Source: Nocardia bovistercoris
GTDB lineage: Bacteria > Actinomycetota > Actinomycetes > Mycobacteriales > Mycobacteriaceae
Length of the DNA: 64,000 bases
NCBI RefSeq assembly: GCF_015674855.1
Contig: NZ_JADMLG010000004.1
Coordinates: 124,001 to 188,000 of the forward strand
Reading direction: 5' to 3'
Shown here: one piece after another, positions 9,501 to 17,129 of the stretch
How positions within the stretch are numbered: the first letter of the stretch is position 1
Layout: each line of letters opens with the position of its first letter
Translations under genes and position numbers: made by a program
Notes under the pieces: generated by a model
Databases searched by the model: none
Told to the model about the DNA's origin: nothing
What the model saw: the letters and a program-made list of their open reading frames with translations, nothing else

Positions 9501-9946
9501 ACGAGCGGGAACCGGCGCTGGTGGCCCAAGTCTACGTAGTGGCGCTGCTGCACGCGGGCTCGGCGGTGCGGGCGCGCGAGGTCTTCCACGAGAACCCGGT
9601 GGTCGCACCGTATTTCCACTGGCCGGTGATGGCGGCCTTCCGCGGGTGGGCCGCGCTGGCGTTGCGGGAGCTCGACGCGGCGCGCGAACTGTACGACGCG
9701 CTCACCCCGCATTCCGGCACGATCATCGGATTCGACAGCGGCGCAGCGGCATTCGGCCCCATGGATGCCCTGCTCGGCGATCTGGCCGAGGTGCTCGGCG
9801 ACTCGGACGCGGCGGCGCTGCGCACAAGGGCGACCCTCATGATCGACAGCGTGCGCACGTCACTGCGTTCGCTGTCCCCGGTGCTCGATTCCATCGAGGA
9901 CCTGTGCGCGGACCCCGCCTCGGACGGTCTCGGCTCCGCGCCGTGA
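6533..9946 (+). CDS. Large SARP/AfsR-like transcriptional regulator with ATPase and C-terminal helical domains
   Basis: 1137 residues from the ATG preceded by GGAGGGG; an ATG 30 nt upstream has no ribosome site. Order: OmpR-type winged-helix DNA-binding domain (about 1-95), bacterial transcriptional activator domain (about 100-245), a linker, then an AAA/STAND-type ATPase with Walker A GESGTGKT near residue 325 and Walker B LAIFVED near 420, and a long Ala/Arg-rich helical C-terminus. This is the layout of large SARP activators that switch on secondary metabolism or local operons in response to an unknown signal. An 8-residue repeat (DSRLAAVP) lies in the ATPase domain. Its targets are not clear from position; no biosynthetic cluster abuts it. 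Confidence 0.85.
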   Translation: MTQLQVRVFGPLQVSLDGHAARIGAGRQQAVLGRLVLAGGKTIAADRLAEDVWEGAPPPHASSVLQVQVHNLRRVLEPHRRPRTPARILVSEAGGYALRLDATNVDAWRFEQLLRQYEQKAHAAARPDAGERYRMLDEALHCWRGTAFESFASASWATAEVARLTDLRITATEMRAEAALELGRVGEVVAVLRQQVEEYPGREESARLLALAQHRLGQQIEALATVRRTRDYLRSEFGIDPGQRLCELESAILNQTVDEGRECVPVIPEEPVRPRIPISRDERPGRASVATSPRFYPAQRRMINATAAEACADGLRVIWLMGESGTGKTALVSGIAIGLAEDGWATAFGRCPEVDGAPPAWVWTEILAELEGAVLDSRLAAVPDSRLAAVPDSRPAPLDPFTIVQAVTARGREITARMPLAIFVEDAHRADAATLQVLRQLATWLHREPILVVLTVRGGEPTPALRATEAALVDRATARVQLAGLDLAGTREVAEQIGLTDLDEDSLRALHRRTGGNPLFIRELSKLLVAGGDPKGLPESIRAVLIERIERLPTGVLAVLQHIAVWGKAIDLDTLAELSGVGEEELVDLVDTAVAADLLVFDARGRMVPDHPLIQDAVYNSIAPLRRSRMHWNTVEFIQHRATGHDSDLVEVTALAHHAARGATRTTAAYALGRVVAAARTCENLGMRADATRWWRTAVGLHELADHTVPSAPRADREMLLDTLCAFTGALANEGCVRSARAVRDRALDVAEALSEPEQLLRALTCWRAPTLHGVRDWCLRGDRVRTAVEAVLAGAHSPRDQAWLLVTLVFESELDADPDVTRGHARRALELASPTGDLPLICAALHALAHTVSGPARLDGWRPVADELMRAARGGRSLDYQSLAHFLRFRAACHEVDLAAAGRHAIRALECAISAEFRQPLDQLLAFPAVAAVLLGDLDAAERRYRRYVTRTIRPGVANEEFVRLTAALTLAWARGDLSVLLDRLALWYEREPALVAQVYVVALLHAGSAVRAREVFHENPVVAPYFHWPVMAAFRGWAALALRELDAARELYDALTPHSGTIIGFDSGAAAFGPMDALLGDLAEVLGDSDAAALRTRATLMIDSVRTSLRSLSPVLDSIEDLCADPASDGLGSAP
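7658..7718 (+). repeat. 24-bp in-frame tandem repeat inside the SARP gene
   Basis: Two and a half copies of a 24-bp unit that starts GGATTCGCGGCT and ends GCGGTACC encode the residues DSRLAAVP twice, then DSRPAP. The copies differ at one or two bases. They fall between Walker A and Walker B, where length changes are unusual. Confidence 0.8.
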
Positions 9947-9949
9947 CCG

Positions 9950-10147
9950 TCACTCCTCGGGTAGGGGAATCAGCTCCAAATGGTCGCCGGGCGGCGGCAG
10001 GCACGCGCCGACACCGGAGACCGGGCTGACGCCGCCGCGATGGGAGGCGAGCCACTGACCGCACACACAGCGCAGATAGTGGACCGAGCCGTGGGACGAC
10101 ACACGCATCGGTGATGGCCAGGAGCAGCTCGGACACACGGCGGACAT
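9950..10147 (-). CDS. Small zinc-ribbon protein, 65 aa
   Basis: Starting at the ATG at 10147, the protein begins MSAVCPSC and carries a CxxC pair (residues 5 and 8) and a CxC pair (LRCVCGQWL, residues 27 and 29), enough for a single zinc-binding knuckle. The C-terminus is Gly/Pro-rich and ends acidic. I infer a small metal-binding or nucleic-acid-binding protein; no precise function is known to me. It ends 3 nt from the stop of the convergent SARP gene and sits 72 bp downstream of another zinc-ribbon gene on the same strand. Confidence 0.55.
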   Translation of the reverse strand: MSAVCPSCSWPSPMRVSSHGSVHYLRCVCGQWLASHRGGVSPVSGVGACLPPPGDHLELIPLPEE

Positions 10148-10219
10148 AGTTGTCAAGCCTGGGAAATCGCGGTCACTAAAGCAATGACCGACTCGGCGTG
10201 GCGGATCGACCCGTTCCGA

Positions 10220-10894
10220 TCAGCCGCAGTAGTGGCAGGTTCCGCTGGCCGGTAGCTGGATGAAACACTGCTCGCAGACGCGTTCGCGCACCTGCGGTTC
10301 GGTCTCGGTCTCTGCGTCGACCTCGAGTTCGGTCTGCGCCTCGGTCACCATCGCCGCGGTGCGCGGGGCCGCCTCGGCCTGCGGTGCCGACCGGCGCGTC
10401 TGCGCGGTCTTGCCGCGACGGGCGGCGACCTTCGGGGTCAGCGGCGGGATGGTGAAATCGGCGGGCATGCCCGCGCCGAAATGCTGGTAGCACTGCCAGC
10501 GCGCGTAGGCGGCGTGCAGTTCCAGATCGTCGGGGATGGGGAGTGCCGCCAGTTCGAGAACGTAGCGGTAGGTGTCGCCGACGGTGTGGTTCTGGCGGAC
10601 GCACAGTGCCGTGAGCGGAGGCTCACCGGCGTTGTGGCAGCGCCGGGCGACCTTGCGCAGGATGGCGTCCATCCACATGCGCGTCGGGGTGTCGGTATAG
10701 ACGCCCGAGGTCTGCTGCACCCGTTCGGCCAGATCGTTGACCGTGATGAAATGTCCATAACCGGTGGCGGTTTCGGCCAGTTCCGCGTGCGCGGCCAAGG
10801 CCCATGCCACCGTGGCCTCCCGGAACGGCACCGCCGCCCCGTCGACCGCTCGTCGTGCTCCCGCCTGCGTCGGTACGGATTGCTTCGTCACCAC
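10220..10894 (-). CDS. Hypothetical protein with C-terminal zinc ribbon, 224 aa
   Basis: Starts at a GTG. Residues ~25-145 are a helical domain with a FITVNDLAERVQ segment and an RMWMDAILRKVARRCH segment, which could be a winged-helix-like fold. A Lys/Ala/Glu-rich low-complexity linker follows (about 155-205). The tail CEQCF...GTCHYCG is a four-cysteine zinc ribbon. I do not recognise the family. The linker plus terminal zinc ribbon suggest a nucleic-acid-binding protein. It may be co-transcribed with the 65-residue zinc-ribbon gene downstream. Confidence 0.6.
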   Translation of the reverse strand: MVTKQSVPTQAGARRAVDGAAVPFREATVAWALAAHAELAETATGYGHFITVNDLAERVQQTSGVYTDTPTRMWMDAILRKVARRCHNAGEPPLTALCVRQNHTVGDTYRYVLELAALPIPDDLELHAAYARWQCYQHFGAGMPADFTIPPLTPKVAARRGKTAQTRRSAPQAEAAPRTAAMVTEAQTELEVDAETETEPQVRERVCEQCFIQLPASGTCHYCG

Positions 10895-10990
10895 ACGTCA
10901 AAGGTATCGCGTCCGATTCCGGGCGCTGCACACGGGGTTCGGAAAATCGGTCCGCAGTCGGTTGCCGCGCGGACGCCGTCGCGCGCGGCG

Positions 10991-11428
10991 TCACCCGTTG
11001 CGCCGGAATCGATCCGGTGCGAGTTCGCAGCGCGGCGGGTCCGCGGGCGGGCGCCGCGTGCCGTCGAGGAGCGACGCGGGAAAATCCGTGCCGTCCAGTC
11101 GGGTTCGAATCCAGTCGTGGACATCGCGCAGACGCGCCATCCGATCCTCGATCTCGACCAGTTTGCGGCGGTAGACCTCCGAGGACGCGGGGCAGGAATC
11201 GCCGCTCGGATAGCCGGCCCGCAAGCAGTCGACGAAGGGCCTGATGTCCTCGAGGTCGAACCCGCAATCCTGCAGCGTCTTGATCTGGTGCAGCACCAGC
11301 ACGTCGGCCTCGTCGTAGACCCGGTAGCCGCTGTCGTCGCGGCGCGCGGTCAGCAGCCCGCGCGATTCGTAGTAGCGCAGCGTGCGCGTCGTGGTCTGCG
11401 CGCGCCTGGCCAGGTCTCCGATCCGCAT
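10991..11428 (-). CDS. MerR family transcriptional regulator
   Basis: 145 residues. The N-terminal MRIGDLARRAQTTTRTLRYYESRGLL is a canonical MerR winged helix with the RYYE motif, followed by the second wing SGYRVYDEADV and a coiled-coil dimerisation helix (about 80-120). Two cysteines occur in the effector part (DCLRAGYP and DSCPAS), so a metal or redox signal is possible but not shown. The start at 11428 gives the usual MerR N-terminus. No target gene is obvious beside it; two 12-bp palindromes lie upstream. Confidence 0.85.
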   Translation of the reverse strand: MRIGDLARRAQTTTRTLRYYESRGLLTARRDDSGYRVYDEADVLVLHQIKTLQDCGFDLEDIRPFVDCLRAGYPSGDSCPASSEVYRRKLVEIEDRMARLRDVHDWIRTRLDGTDFPASLLDGTRRPPADPPRCELAPDRFRRNG

Positions 11429-11957
11429 GGGGTGATCCCTTTCATCCGCTCGTCGGACCGGTCCGCAAAGCGCCCGACAGTCACCTCGACGCCACGCGCC
11501 GCGCGGATATTCCGCTCGGCCGGTCGAAGTCCGCGAGGTCGGCGTCGGCGCGGTGGATGAACTTCGGCGATGCGGCGCCGGTCGAGGGTGGTGCTCATCG
11601 ATCGAGAACGTTCTCCTCGGGATTCGCCTCCGCTCGCTTTCGTCCGTAACAGCGACCGCATCACCCTCGACGTCGCGAACGGCACCCTCGACCGGCGCAA
11701 CCGTGCGATCGGGTCGGGGACCTGCAGCGACGCCGCCCTCGCCCGGACGGATCCGACGTGGAGACTGTGAGGCCCGCCATATTTCGCGCCGTGTTCCGGT
11801 GCGCCGACGAAGGATGGACAGCGGGTGGTCCACGGCGGTGCGGGGCGATGTCGATCTTCGGGTAGTGCACTACGCGTGTGCGCACGCCGCACCACGGCAC
11901 AATCGGTCCCGACAGAGCGCGTAACCATGACGAATTCCGAAATCGAGGGGGCTGGCA
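11429..11957. promoter_or_regulatory. Intergenic region with two 12-bp palindromes upstream of merR-type gene
   Basis: 529 bp with no supportable gene on either strand. It contains two perfect palindromes: CGGACCGGTCCG at 11454-11465, only 26 bp upstream of the MerR start, and GAGAACGTTCTC at 11604-11615. The first is placed where a MerR autoregulatory operator would be. GAGGGGG just before 11958 is the ribosome site of the next gene. Confidence 0.45.
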
Positions 11958-12542
11958 TTGTTCGATGGCGCAACGGTCGGCGAGACACCGGTCGAGAAGG
12001 TTTCGGCCGACGGGGTTCCGGTCGAAGGGGACGGTAGGCCGTCGAGGGATCGGGCGTTGTCCTACGCACCCGCGTCGGAGCCGGGGTTGCGGATGTGCCG
12101 GATCGACCGGCGTGGGTCAGGGGCGTCGCCCGCGCGCGCCTCGGCTCGGCGGTCTCGTTGTGGCGGCGTGCGCTCCGCGGTGCGCGCCGAGTCCGTGGTC
12201 GACGCCGCGGGGCGGGAGGCGGGTTCGGCCAGGGAATTCGCCGAGCGAGCGCTGCGGGTGGTGCTGGAGATCCTCGACCACCGCAGGCCCGCGGCGCAAT
12301 TGACCGCGCTGGCCGATCCGCGGGTGGTCGCGGCGGTGCGCACGGTGATCACGTCGGGACTGGTTCCGGGGCAGCAACTCGGTGTGGCGATATTGGGGCG
12401 GGTCACGGTAATTCCGGTCGACGTCCACACGGCCGAGGTGTGCGCCGGATACGACCGTGGCACACGCCATTTCGCCCTCGCCGCCCGAATCACCCGCACC
12501 GATTCGGCGGGGTGGCGACTGGCGGCGCTGCGAGTGCGGTAA
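11958..12542 (+). CDS. DUF6459 / Rv3235-like protein
   Basis: 194 residues from a TTG placed 6 nt after GAGGGGG; no better start is in frame. The N-terminal ~75 residues are Arg/Ser/Pro-rich and probably disordered. The C-terminal ~115 residues (from EFAERALRVVLEILDHRRPAAQLTALADP to the end) match the small conserved domain of actinobacterial Rv3235-like proteins, with VCAGYDRGTRHFALAARI near the end. These genes often lie near secA in relatives, and their role is unknown. A 9-bp tandem repeat begins 9 nt after the stop. Confidence 0.65.
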   Translation: MFDGATVGETPVEKVSADGVPVEGDGRPSRDRALSYAPASEPGLRMCRIDRRGSGASPARASARRSRCGGVRSAVRAESVVDAAGREAGSAREFAERALRVVLEILDHRRPAAQLTALADPRVVAAVRTVITSGLVPGQQLGVAILGRVTVIPVDVHTAEVCAGYDRGTRHFALAARITRTDSAGWRLAALRVR

Positions 12543-12550
12543 CCATCCTC

Positions 12551-12604
12551 GGTGTCTGCGGTGTCTGCGGTGTCTGCGGTGTCTGCGGTGTCTGCGGTGT
12601 CTGC
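12551..12604. repeat. Six perfect copies of a 9-bp tandem repeat
   Basis: The unit GGTGTCTGC is repeated six times without a mismatch between the DUF6459-like gene and the monooxygenase gene. It lies 80 bp upstream of the monooxygenase GTG, so it may fall in that gene's leader or promoter. Perfect identity suggests recent slippage, so copy number may vary between strains. Confidence 0.95.
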
Positions 12605-12686
12605 GGTGCGGAATATCGGTGACCGGTGCGCCGTTGGGTTGGTTGCCATATCAACAATGTGTGGATGTCGACCCGAGGAGGGCCAC

Positions 12687-13832
12687 GTGCAGTTCGGAAT
12701 CTTCACCGTCGGTGATGTCACCGCGGACCCGGTCACCGGCCGGACGCCCACCGAGGCCGAGCGCATCAAGGCCATGGTCGCGATCGGCGAGAAGGCCGAA
12801 GAGGTCGGACTCGACGTCTTCGCCACCGGCGAGCACCACAATCCGCCGTTCGTGCCATCGTCGCCGACCACCATGCTCGGCTATCTCGCGGCCCGCACCG
12901 AGCGGCTCGTGCTGTCCACCGCTACGACCCTGATCACCACCAACGACCCGGTCAAGATCGCCGAGGATTTCGCGATGCTGCAGCATCTGTCCGACGGCAG
13001 AACCGATCTCATGCTCGGGCGCGGCAACACCGGCCCGGTGTACCCATGGTTCGGCAAGGACATCCGCGACGGACTCGCGCTCGCCATCGAGAACTACCAC
13101 CTGCTGCGCCGCCTGTGGCGCGAGCGCCGAGTGGACTGGCAAGGCGAATTCCGTACGCCACTACAGGGTTTCACCTCCACACCCGCCCCGCTGGACGCGA
13201 CGCCGCCGTTCGTATGGCACGGCTCGATCCGCTCACCGGAGATCGCCGAACAGGCCGCCTACTACGGCGACGGCTTCTTCCACAACAACATCTTCTGGAA
13301 CAAGGAGCACACCGAGCAGATGGTGCGCCTGTACCGGCAGCGCTACGAGCACTACGGACACGGCGGCGCGGATCAAGCGATCGTCGGCCTCGGCGGACAG
13401 GTGTTCATGGCCGAGACCGAGGCGGCAGCCAAGAAATTCTTCCGCCCCTACTTCGACAACGCGCCGGTCTACGGCCACGGCCCGTCCCTGGAGGAGTTCT
13501 CCGATCTCACCCCACTGACGGTCGGCACCCCGGAACAGGTCATCGAAAGAACCCTCGGTTTCGCCGACTACGCCGGTGACTACCAACGCCAACTGTTCCT
13601 GATGGACCACGCGGGCCTGCCCCTGAACGTGGTGCTGGAGCAGATCGAGATCCTCGGCCACGAGGTGATCCCGATCCTGCGCACGGAATTCGAGAACCGC
13701 CGTCCCGCACACGTCCCCAGCGATCCGCCCACCCATCCGAGCCTGGTAGCCGCCGGTCCGGACGCGCCGCACCATTTGGTCGACCCGGCCCGCGACCGGC
13801 TGGCCGCCGAGACGGACGGTGCGCGGGCATGA
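12687..13832 (+). CDS. CE1758-type luciferase-like FMN-dependent monooxygenase
   Basis: 381 residues from the GTG after GAGGAGGG (12675-12682). MQFGIFTVGDVT, the TGEHHNPPF motif, SSPTTMLGYLAARTERL and the later HGSIRSPEIAEQAAYYGDGFF are hallmarks of the CE1758 subfamily of luciferase-like (TIM-barrel) flavin enzymes. These take reduced FMN from a separate reductase; the usual neighbour, a CE1759-type NADPH:FMN reductase, is absent downstream here. The tail of ~50 residues is Pro/Ala-rich. The substrate is unknown. Confidence 0.88.
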   Translation: MQFGIFTVGDVTADPVTGRTPTEAERIKAMVAIGEKAEEVGLDVFATGEHHNPPFVPSSPTTMLGYLAARTERLVLSTATTLITTNDPVKIAEDFAMLQHLSDGRTDLMLGRGNTGPVYPWFGKDIRDGLALAIENYHLLRRLWRERRVDWQGEFRTPLQGFTSTPAPLDATPPFVWHGSIRSPEIAEQAAYYGDGFFHNNIFWNKEHTEQMVRLYRQRYEHYGHGGADQAIVGLGGQVFMAETEAAAKKFFRPYFDNAPVYGHGPSLEEFSDLTPLTVGTPEQVIERTLGFADYAGDYQRQLFLMDHAGLPLNVVLEQIEILGHEVIPILRTEFENRRPAHVPSDPPTHPSLVAAGPDAPHHLVDPARDRLAAETDGARA

Positions 13833-14135
13833 GTGATGGGGCCGTGGCCACCACGGGGTGTCCACGGCCCTGCACCGCACGACCGCTCGGAACTCGTGCG
13901 CGGAGGTGAGTGAGCAGTAGTAGTAGTTCGGTCCGGACGGTGAGGGCGGGGTCGTCGGAGAGGCGATGGGCGTGGTGGAGTTCACGTAGACGTAGACGTG
14001 GGTGATCGGCCACACGCGACCCGGCTGGGTACCAGAACCCCTTGATACGCAGCTGGTAGACGTAGTGATCAGAGACCCACGAACCAGGTGGTTCGGTCAG
14101 GACCGCTGTGCGGCCTGGTGGGTAGCCTGAGCAAC
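13833..14135. other. Intergenic stretch, possible decayed sequence
   Basis: 303 bp between the monooxygenase and the Septu-like operon. No plus-strand gene. The minus strand stays open over about 80 codons (13.85-14.09 kb; reading includes SDHYVYQLRIKGFWYPAGS), but the frame lacks a start and ribosome site and I recognise no family. GTAGAC motifs near 13986-13996 and 14058 give it a different base texture from its neighbours. It may be a gene remnant at the edge of the defence module. Confidence 0.3.
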
Positions 14136-15473
14136 ATGTCCGAACCGAGCGACTGGCATATCGACCGGCTCGAAGTCGCGAACTTCCGCTGCTTCGAGCG
14201 TTTCGCTCTATCTCTGGATCCGTCGCTGACAGTGCTGGTCGGTGTCAACGGCACCGGCAAGACCGCGGTCTTGGACGCGCTGGCCATCATGCTTTCCACC
14301 ATCATCCGGCATTTCGAGGCCGGTACCCGCAGCTTCGCGACCGAGGACGCCCGCGAAGTCGCCTACGATCTCGAATCCCGGTCCTCGGTGGCCCGCATGG
14401 AAGCGCAGTATCCGGTTTGGGCCAGAGTGGAGGCGACGGTGGCCGGTCAGCGCTTTGAATGGCGTCGAGACAGAGTGAGCGCGAAGGGACGTACCTCGTG
14501 GGGGGACAAGGACAGCCCTGTGGGACGCGCTGTCGCGCGGATGTGGCGAGATTCGGAGCGACCACCCGGCGAAGTCGATCAGCCTCAGTCGACGCTGCCG
14601 GTCTTGGCGTTGTACGGAGTGGAGCGGCTGATCGGGGTCCGTAAGGCTGCGGGCGCGATCGCACGATCGCGATCGGGGGCTTACGATTCCGCACTCGACG
14701 GGAAGTCCGACCTGTCGGCTCTATCGCGGTTCATCGAGGCTCTGACGTTGGCCGACTTCGTAGCGGACGTCCGGGGAGACGACGCTCTCGCCGCTCGTCA
14801 TCAGCTCACCGCGATCACTTTGGCTTGCAACAGGATTCTCGAGGGCACCGGTTGGCGCAACCCGACCTGGAATCCGATCGTCAACGAACTCACTCTGCGA
14901 CACAAGGACCGTGGCGAACTCCCGTTGTCTTTTCTGTCCAGCGGGATCAAGATCACGGCCGGGCTGGTGATCGACCTGGTGAGCCGCATGGCTCGAGCGA
15001 ACCCGGCACTGGGAGCGGAGCGCTTGCTGTCCACGGTGCCGGGAATCGTCCTGATCGACGAGGTCGACCTGCACCTGCACCCCGGATGGCAACAGCGAAT
15101 CATCCCCTTGCTCACCGATGTTTTCCCCCGCGTGCAGTTCATCGTCACCACGCACAGTCCACAGGTGCTGTCCACTGTGGAGGCGAGCTGCATCAGGGTG
15201 CTGGATAACGCCGACGTACGGATGGTTCCATTCTCGGCGGGTTTGCGTAGTGATGTGGTGCTGGGCCACGTCATGAACACGCATCCGGAACCGAAGCTGG
15301 CGATCAATGCGGATCTGGACCGCTATCTCGATCTGGTCGATCGAGGGCTCGGGCGTTCCGATGAGGCCGTTGGCCTGCGTCGACGACTGGACGACGCGCT
15401 GGGGGGCATCGTCAATGTTCCCCAATTGGCCGACGCGGACGCCAGCATCGCCTTCTTCGACATGGACGAGTGA
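14136..15473 (+). CDS. ptuA: Septu-type ATPase PtuA (AAA/ABC-like, OLD-family fold)
   Basis: 445 residues. Starts with WHIDRLEVANFRCFERFALSL and Walker A VGVNGTGKTAVLDAL (about residues 33-47), typical of RecF/SMC-like ATPases. The signature-like segment LPLSFLSSGIKITAGLVIDL comes near 275, Walker B VPGIVLIDEVDLHLHPGWQQ near 305, and the H-loop QFIVTTHSPQVLS near 335. Size and order match PtuA. The next gene is an HNH nuclease overlapping by one base, the two-gene layout of Septu antiphage systems, where PtuA senses infection and controls PtuB. No reverse transcriptase or retron RNA gene is adjacent, which argues against a retron. Confidence 0.8.
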   Translation: MSEPSDWHIDRLEVANFRCFERFALSLDPSLTVLVGVNGTGKTAVLDALAIMLSTIIRHFEAGTRSFATEDAREVAYDLESRSSVARMEAQYPVWARVEATVAGQRFEWRRDRVSAKGRTSWGDKDSPVGRAVARMWRDSERPPGEVDQPQSTLPVLALYGVERLIGVRKAAGAIARSRSGAYDSALDGKSDLSALSRFIEALTLADFVADVRGDDALAARHQLTAITLACNRILEGTGWRNPTWNPIVNELTLRHKDRGELPLSFLSSGIKITAGLVIDLVSRMARANPALGAERLLSTVPGIVLIDEVDLHLHPGWQQRIIPLLTDVFPRVQFIVTTHSPQVLSTVEASCIRVLDNADVRMVPFSAGLRSDVVLGHVMNTHPEPKLAINADLDRYLDLVDRGLGRSDEAVGLRRRLDDALGGIVNVPQLADADASIAFFDMDE

Positions 15474-16165
15474 TGCGTCGGATCCACGCCGCCACACCCC
15501 CGTCGAGCTTCAGCCTCCACCGAGCATCGAAAGCCGCCTATGCCATGCTGTCGTCGGATCGGACCATCCGTCGAGCGCTGTGGCAGGAACAGAACGGGCG
15601 TTGCGCATACTGCGAGCGAACACTTAGAGATCCCTTACGAGACGATCACCGGACAAGGATCGAGCACTTCCACCCACAGGCAGGGGGAGTGTGGACCAAG
15701 GACTGTGCGCTGTGCAGTGGCGCTTCCGACGATCTTCACGCGCCGACCACATGGACGAATCTGCTGCTCTGCTGCGATGGCAACGAGAGGGCAGGATCGG
15801 TGTTCACGTGCGACAAATCCAAGGAGGCCACCGACATCTGCGCCGTTTTTCGCAATCCGAAGAACTGGAGGAACGAACAGGTGCTCGAGGTGGATCGTGG
15901 CGGTCGAGCGATTCCGAGCAGTGGGCTTCCGATACACGCCACGACAGTGGTCGAGACGATCCTCAACCTCAACGCCGAGCACCTGGTTGCAGCGCGTAAG
16001 GCTGTGATCGCCGCACAACTGCGCGAGATCGCTCGGGTGAAAGCGAAGCATCACGGGCTGTCGAGCAGCCGGAAAGCGAAGATAGCCGCTGTTCTGTGCG
16101 TTCAGGCCGAGAGCGCGGAGTTCGCCTCGGTGCTGTTGATGGTGGCAGACAGGCTGCGCGAGTAG
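15473..16165 (+). CDS. ptuB: Septu-type HNH endonuclease PtuB
   Basis: 230 residues; the ATG overlaps the ATPase stop (TGATG), so the two are translationally coupled. Motifs are those of the retron/Septu HNH family (TIGR02646-like): GRCAYCERTL, the catalytic IEHFHPQ, and TWTNLLLCCDGNE with the zinc cysteines CxxC and C...C. The family cleaves nucleic acid of the invader or host once the ATPase releases it. No signal peptide or membrane segment. Together with the upstream gene it forms a complete predicted defence unit; activity against phage is inference. Confidence 0.8.
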   Translation: MRRIHAATPPSSFSLHRASKAAYAMLSSDRTIRRALWQEQNGRCAYCERTLRDPLRDDHRTRIEHFHPQAGGVWTKDCALCSGASDDLHAPTTWTNLLLCCDGNERAGSVFTCDKSKEATDICAVFRNPKNWRNEQVLEVDRGGRAIPSSGLPIHATTVVETILNLNAEHLVAARKAVIAAQLREIARVKAKHHGLSSSRKAKIAAVLCVQAESAEFASVLLMVADRLRE

Positions 16166-16246
16166 GTATGGCGTGACTGCGCGCTCGTTGCCGCACTCGG
16201 GCATACAGGACAGACCATTCGGCACACAGGCTGCCGCACCGCTTCG

Positions 16247-17125
16247 TCATGGTCTCGCACTGATGGGGATGGCGTAGCCGATGACCGAGTCGGGGCTGGT
16301 GGGGTGGAATTCCTCGCCGTAGATCTCCAGGTCCGGGCCGTAGGTGTGGCGGTGGTCGGAGCCGGTCAGCCACGTGGAGTAGATGTAGTTCACGGTGAGG
16401 TTCAGGTCGGTGACCGGGCCGCGGTGGGTGAAGTGGGCGTAGGTGGCGGCGGGCAGGTCGAGTCGGACCATGTGCTCGGGCAGTGTGTCGATCCCGGATA
16501 CCTCGACGGCGGCGTCGTAGCAGAGGTGGTCGCTGTCGGGGCTCTCCGGGCGGACCACGCCGTAGCCGACGGTGGAGACGCGGTGCTCCACTTCGTCCAG
16601 GCGTGGGAGGAAAGCGTCCCACAAGGGCGGGAGCTGGTCGGCGATATTGTTCTTCTCGCTGTCGACGCTGAAGAACCGGGTGCGCATCCCGACCAGGATC
16701 ATCGGCTCCCGCTCGACGATCTCCGGTTTCATGCTGAGATTGGTGGTGATATGACCGAGGTATTCGGCATCGAACTGGACCTTGCGGAGGAAAAGATTGC
16801 GGCGGCCCAGCTTGCGAAACTGGTAGGGGGTCATATCGAACGCCTTGCGAAAGGCGCGAGTGAAACTTTCCTGTGACTCGAACCCGGCCAGGATGGCGAC
16901 GTCGATGATCCGCATATCGGTGCAGGCAAGTCGCTCCAGCGACCGGGCAAGGCGACGGGAGCGGATGTAGGTCTTCAGCGTCTCCCCGGTTACCGCCGAG
17001 AAGATCCGCTGGAAATGCCACCGGCTCACCCCCGCCGCCCGAGCGACCTCGACCGACGACAGCTCGAAGTCCAGATTGGCCTCGATATGGTCTACTCCGC
17101 GCTGGAGTTGGTCGAGATAGCTCAC
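16247..17125 (-). CDS. AraC family regulator with GyrI-like ligand domain
   Basis: 292 residues from a GTG. Two helix-turn-helix motifs fill residues 1-110 (FELSSVEVARAAGVSRWHFQRIFSAVTG, then AGFESQESFTRAFRKAFDMTPYQFRK). Residues ~130-290 form a GyrI/BmrR-type small-molecule-binding domain (MILVGMRTRFF ... YAHFTHRGPVTDLNLTVNYIYSTWL ... DLEIYGEEF). This N-terminal HTH plus GyrI layout resembles Rob. It starts 4 nt after the stop of an NTF2-like gene, so the two form an operon and share control. Confidence 0.88.
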   Translation of the reverse strand: MSYLDQLQRGVDHIEANLDFELSSVEVARAAGVSRWHFQRIFSAVTGETLKTYIRSRRLARSLERLACTDMRIIDVAILAGFESQESFTRAFRKAFDMTPYQFRKLGRRNLFLRKVQFDAEYLGHITTNLSMKPEIVEREPMILVGMRTRFFSVDSEKNNIADQLPPLWDAFLPRLDEVEHRVSTVGYGVVRPESPDSDHLCYDAAVEVSGIDTLPEHMVRLDLPAATYAHFTHRGPVTDLNLTVNYIYSTWLTGSDHRHTYGPDLEIYGEEFHPTSPDSVIGYAIPISARP

Positions 17126-17129
17126 CGGA

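Noticed and set aside
11095-11125. GGGTTCGAATCC, a tRNA T-loop-like sequence
   Set aside because: It lies inside the MerR coding region and no acceptor, D or anticodon arm can be built around it.
13850-14095. Minus-strand open frame including SDHYVYQLRIKGFWYPAGS
   Set aside because: No start codon, ribosome site or family match; kept only as a possible remnant in the intergenic entry.
14136-16165. Retron with ATPase and HNH effectors
   Set aside because: No reverse transcriptase gene or msr/msd-like sequence on either side; Septu fits better.
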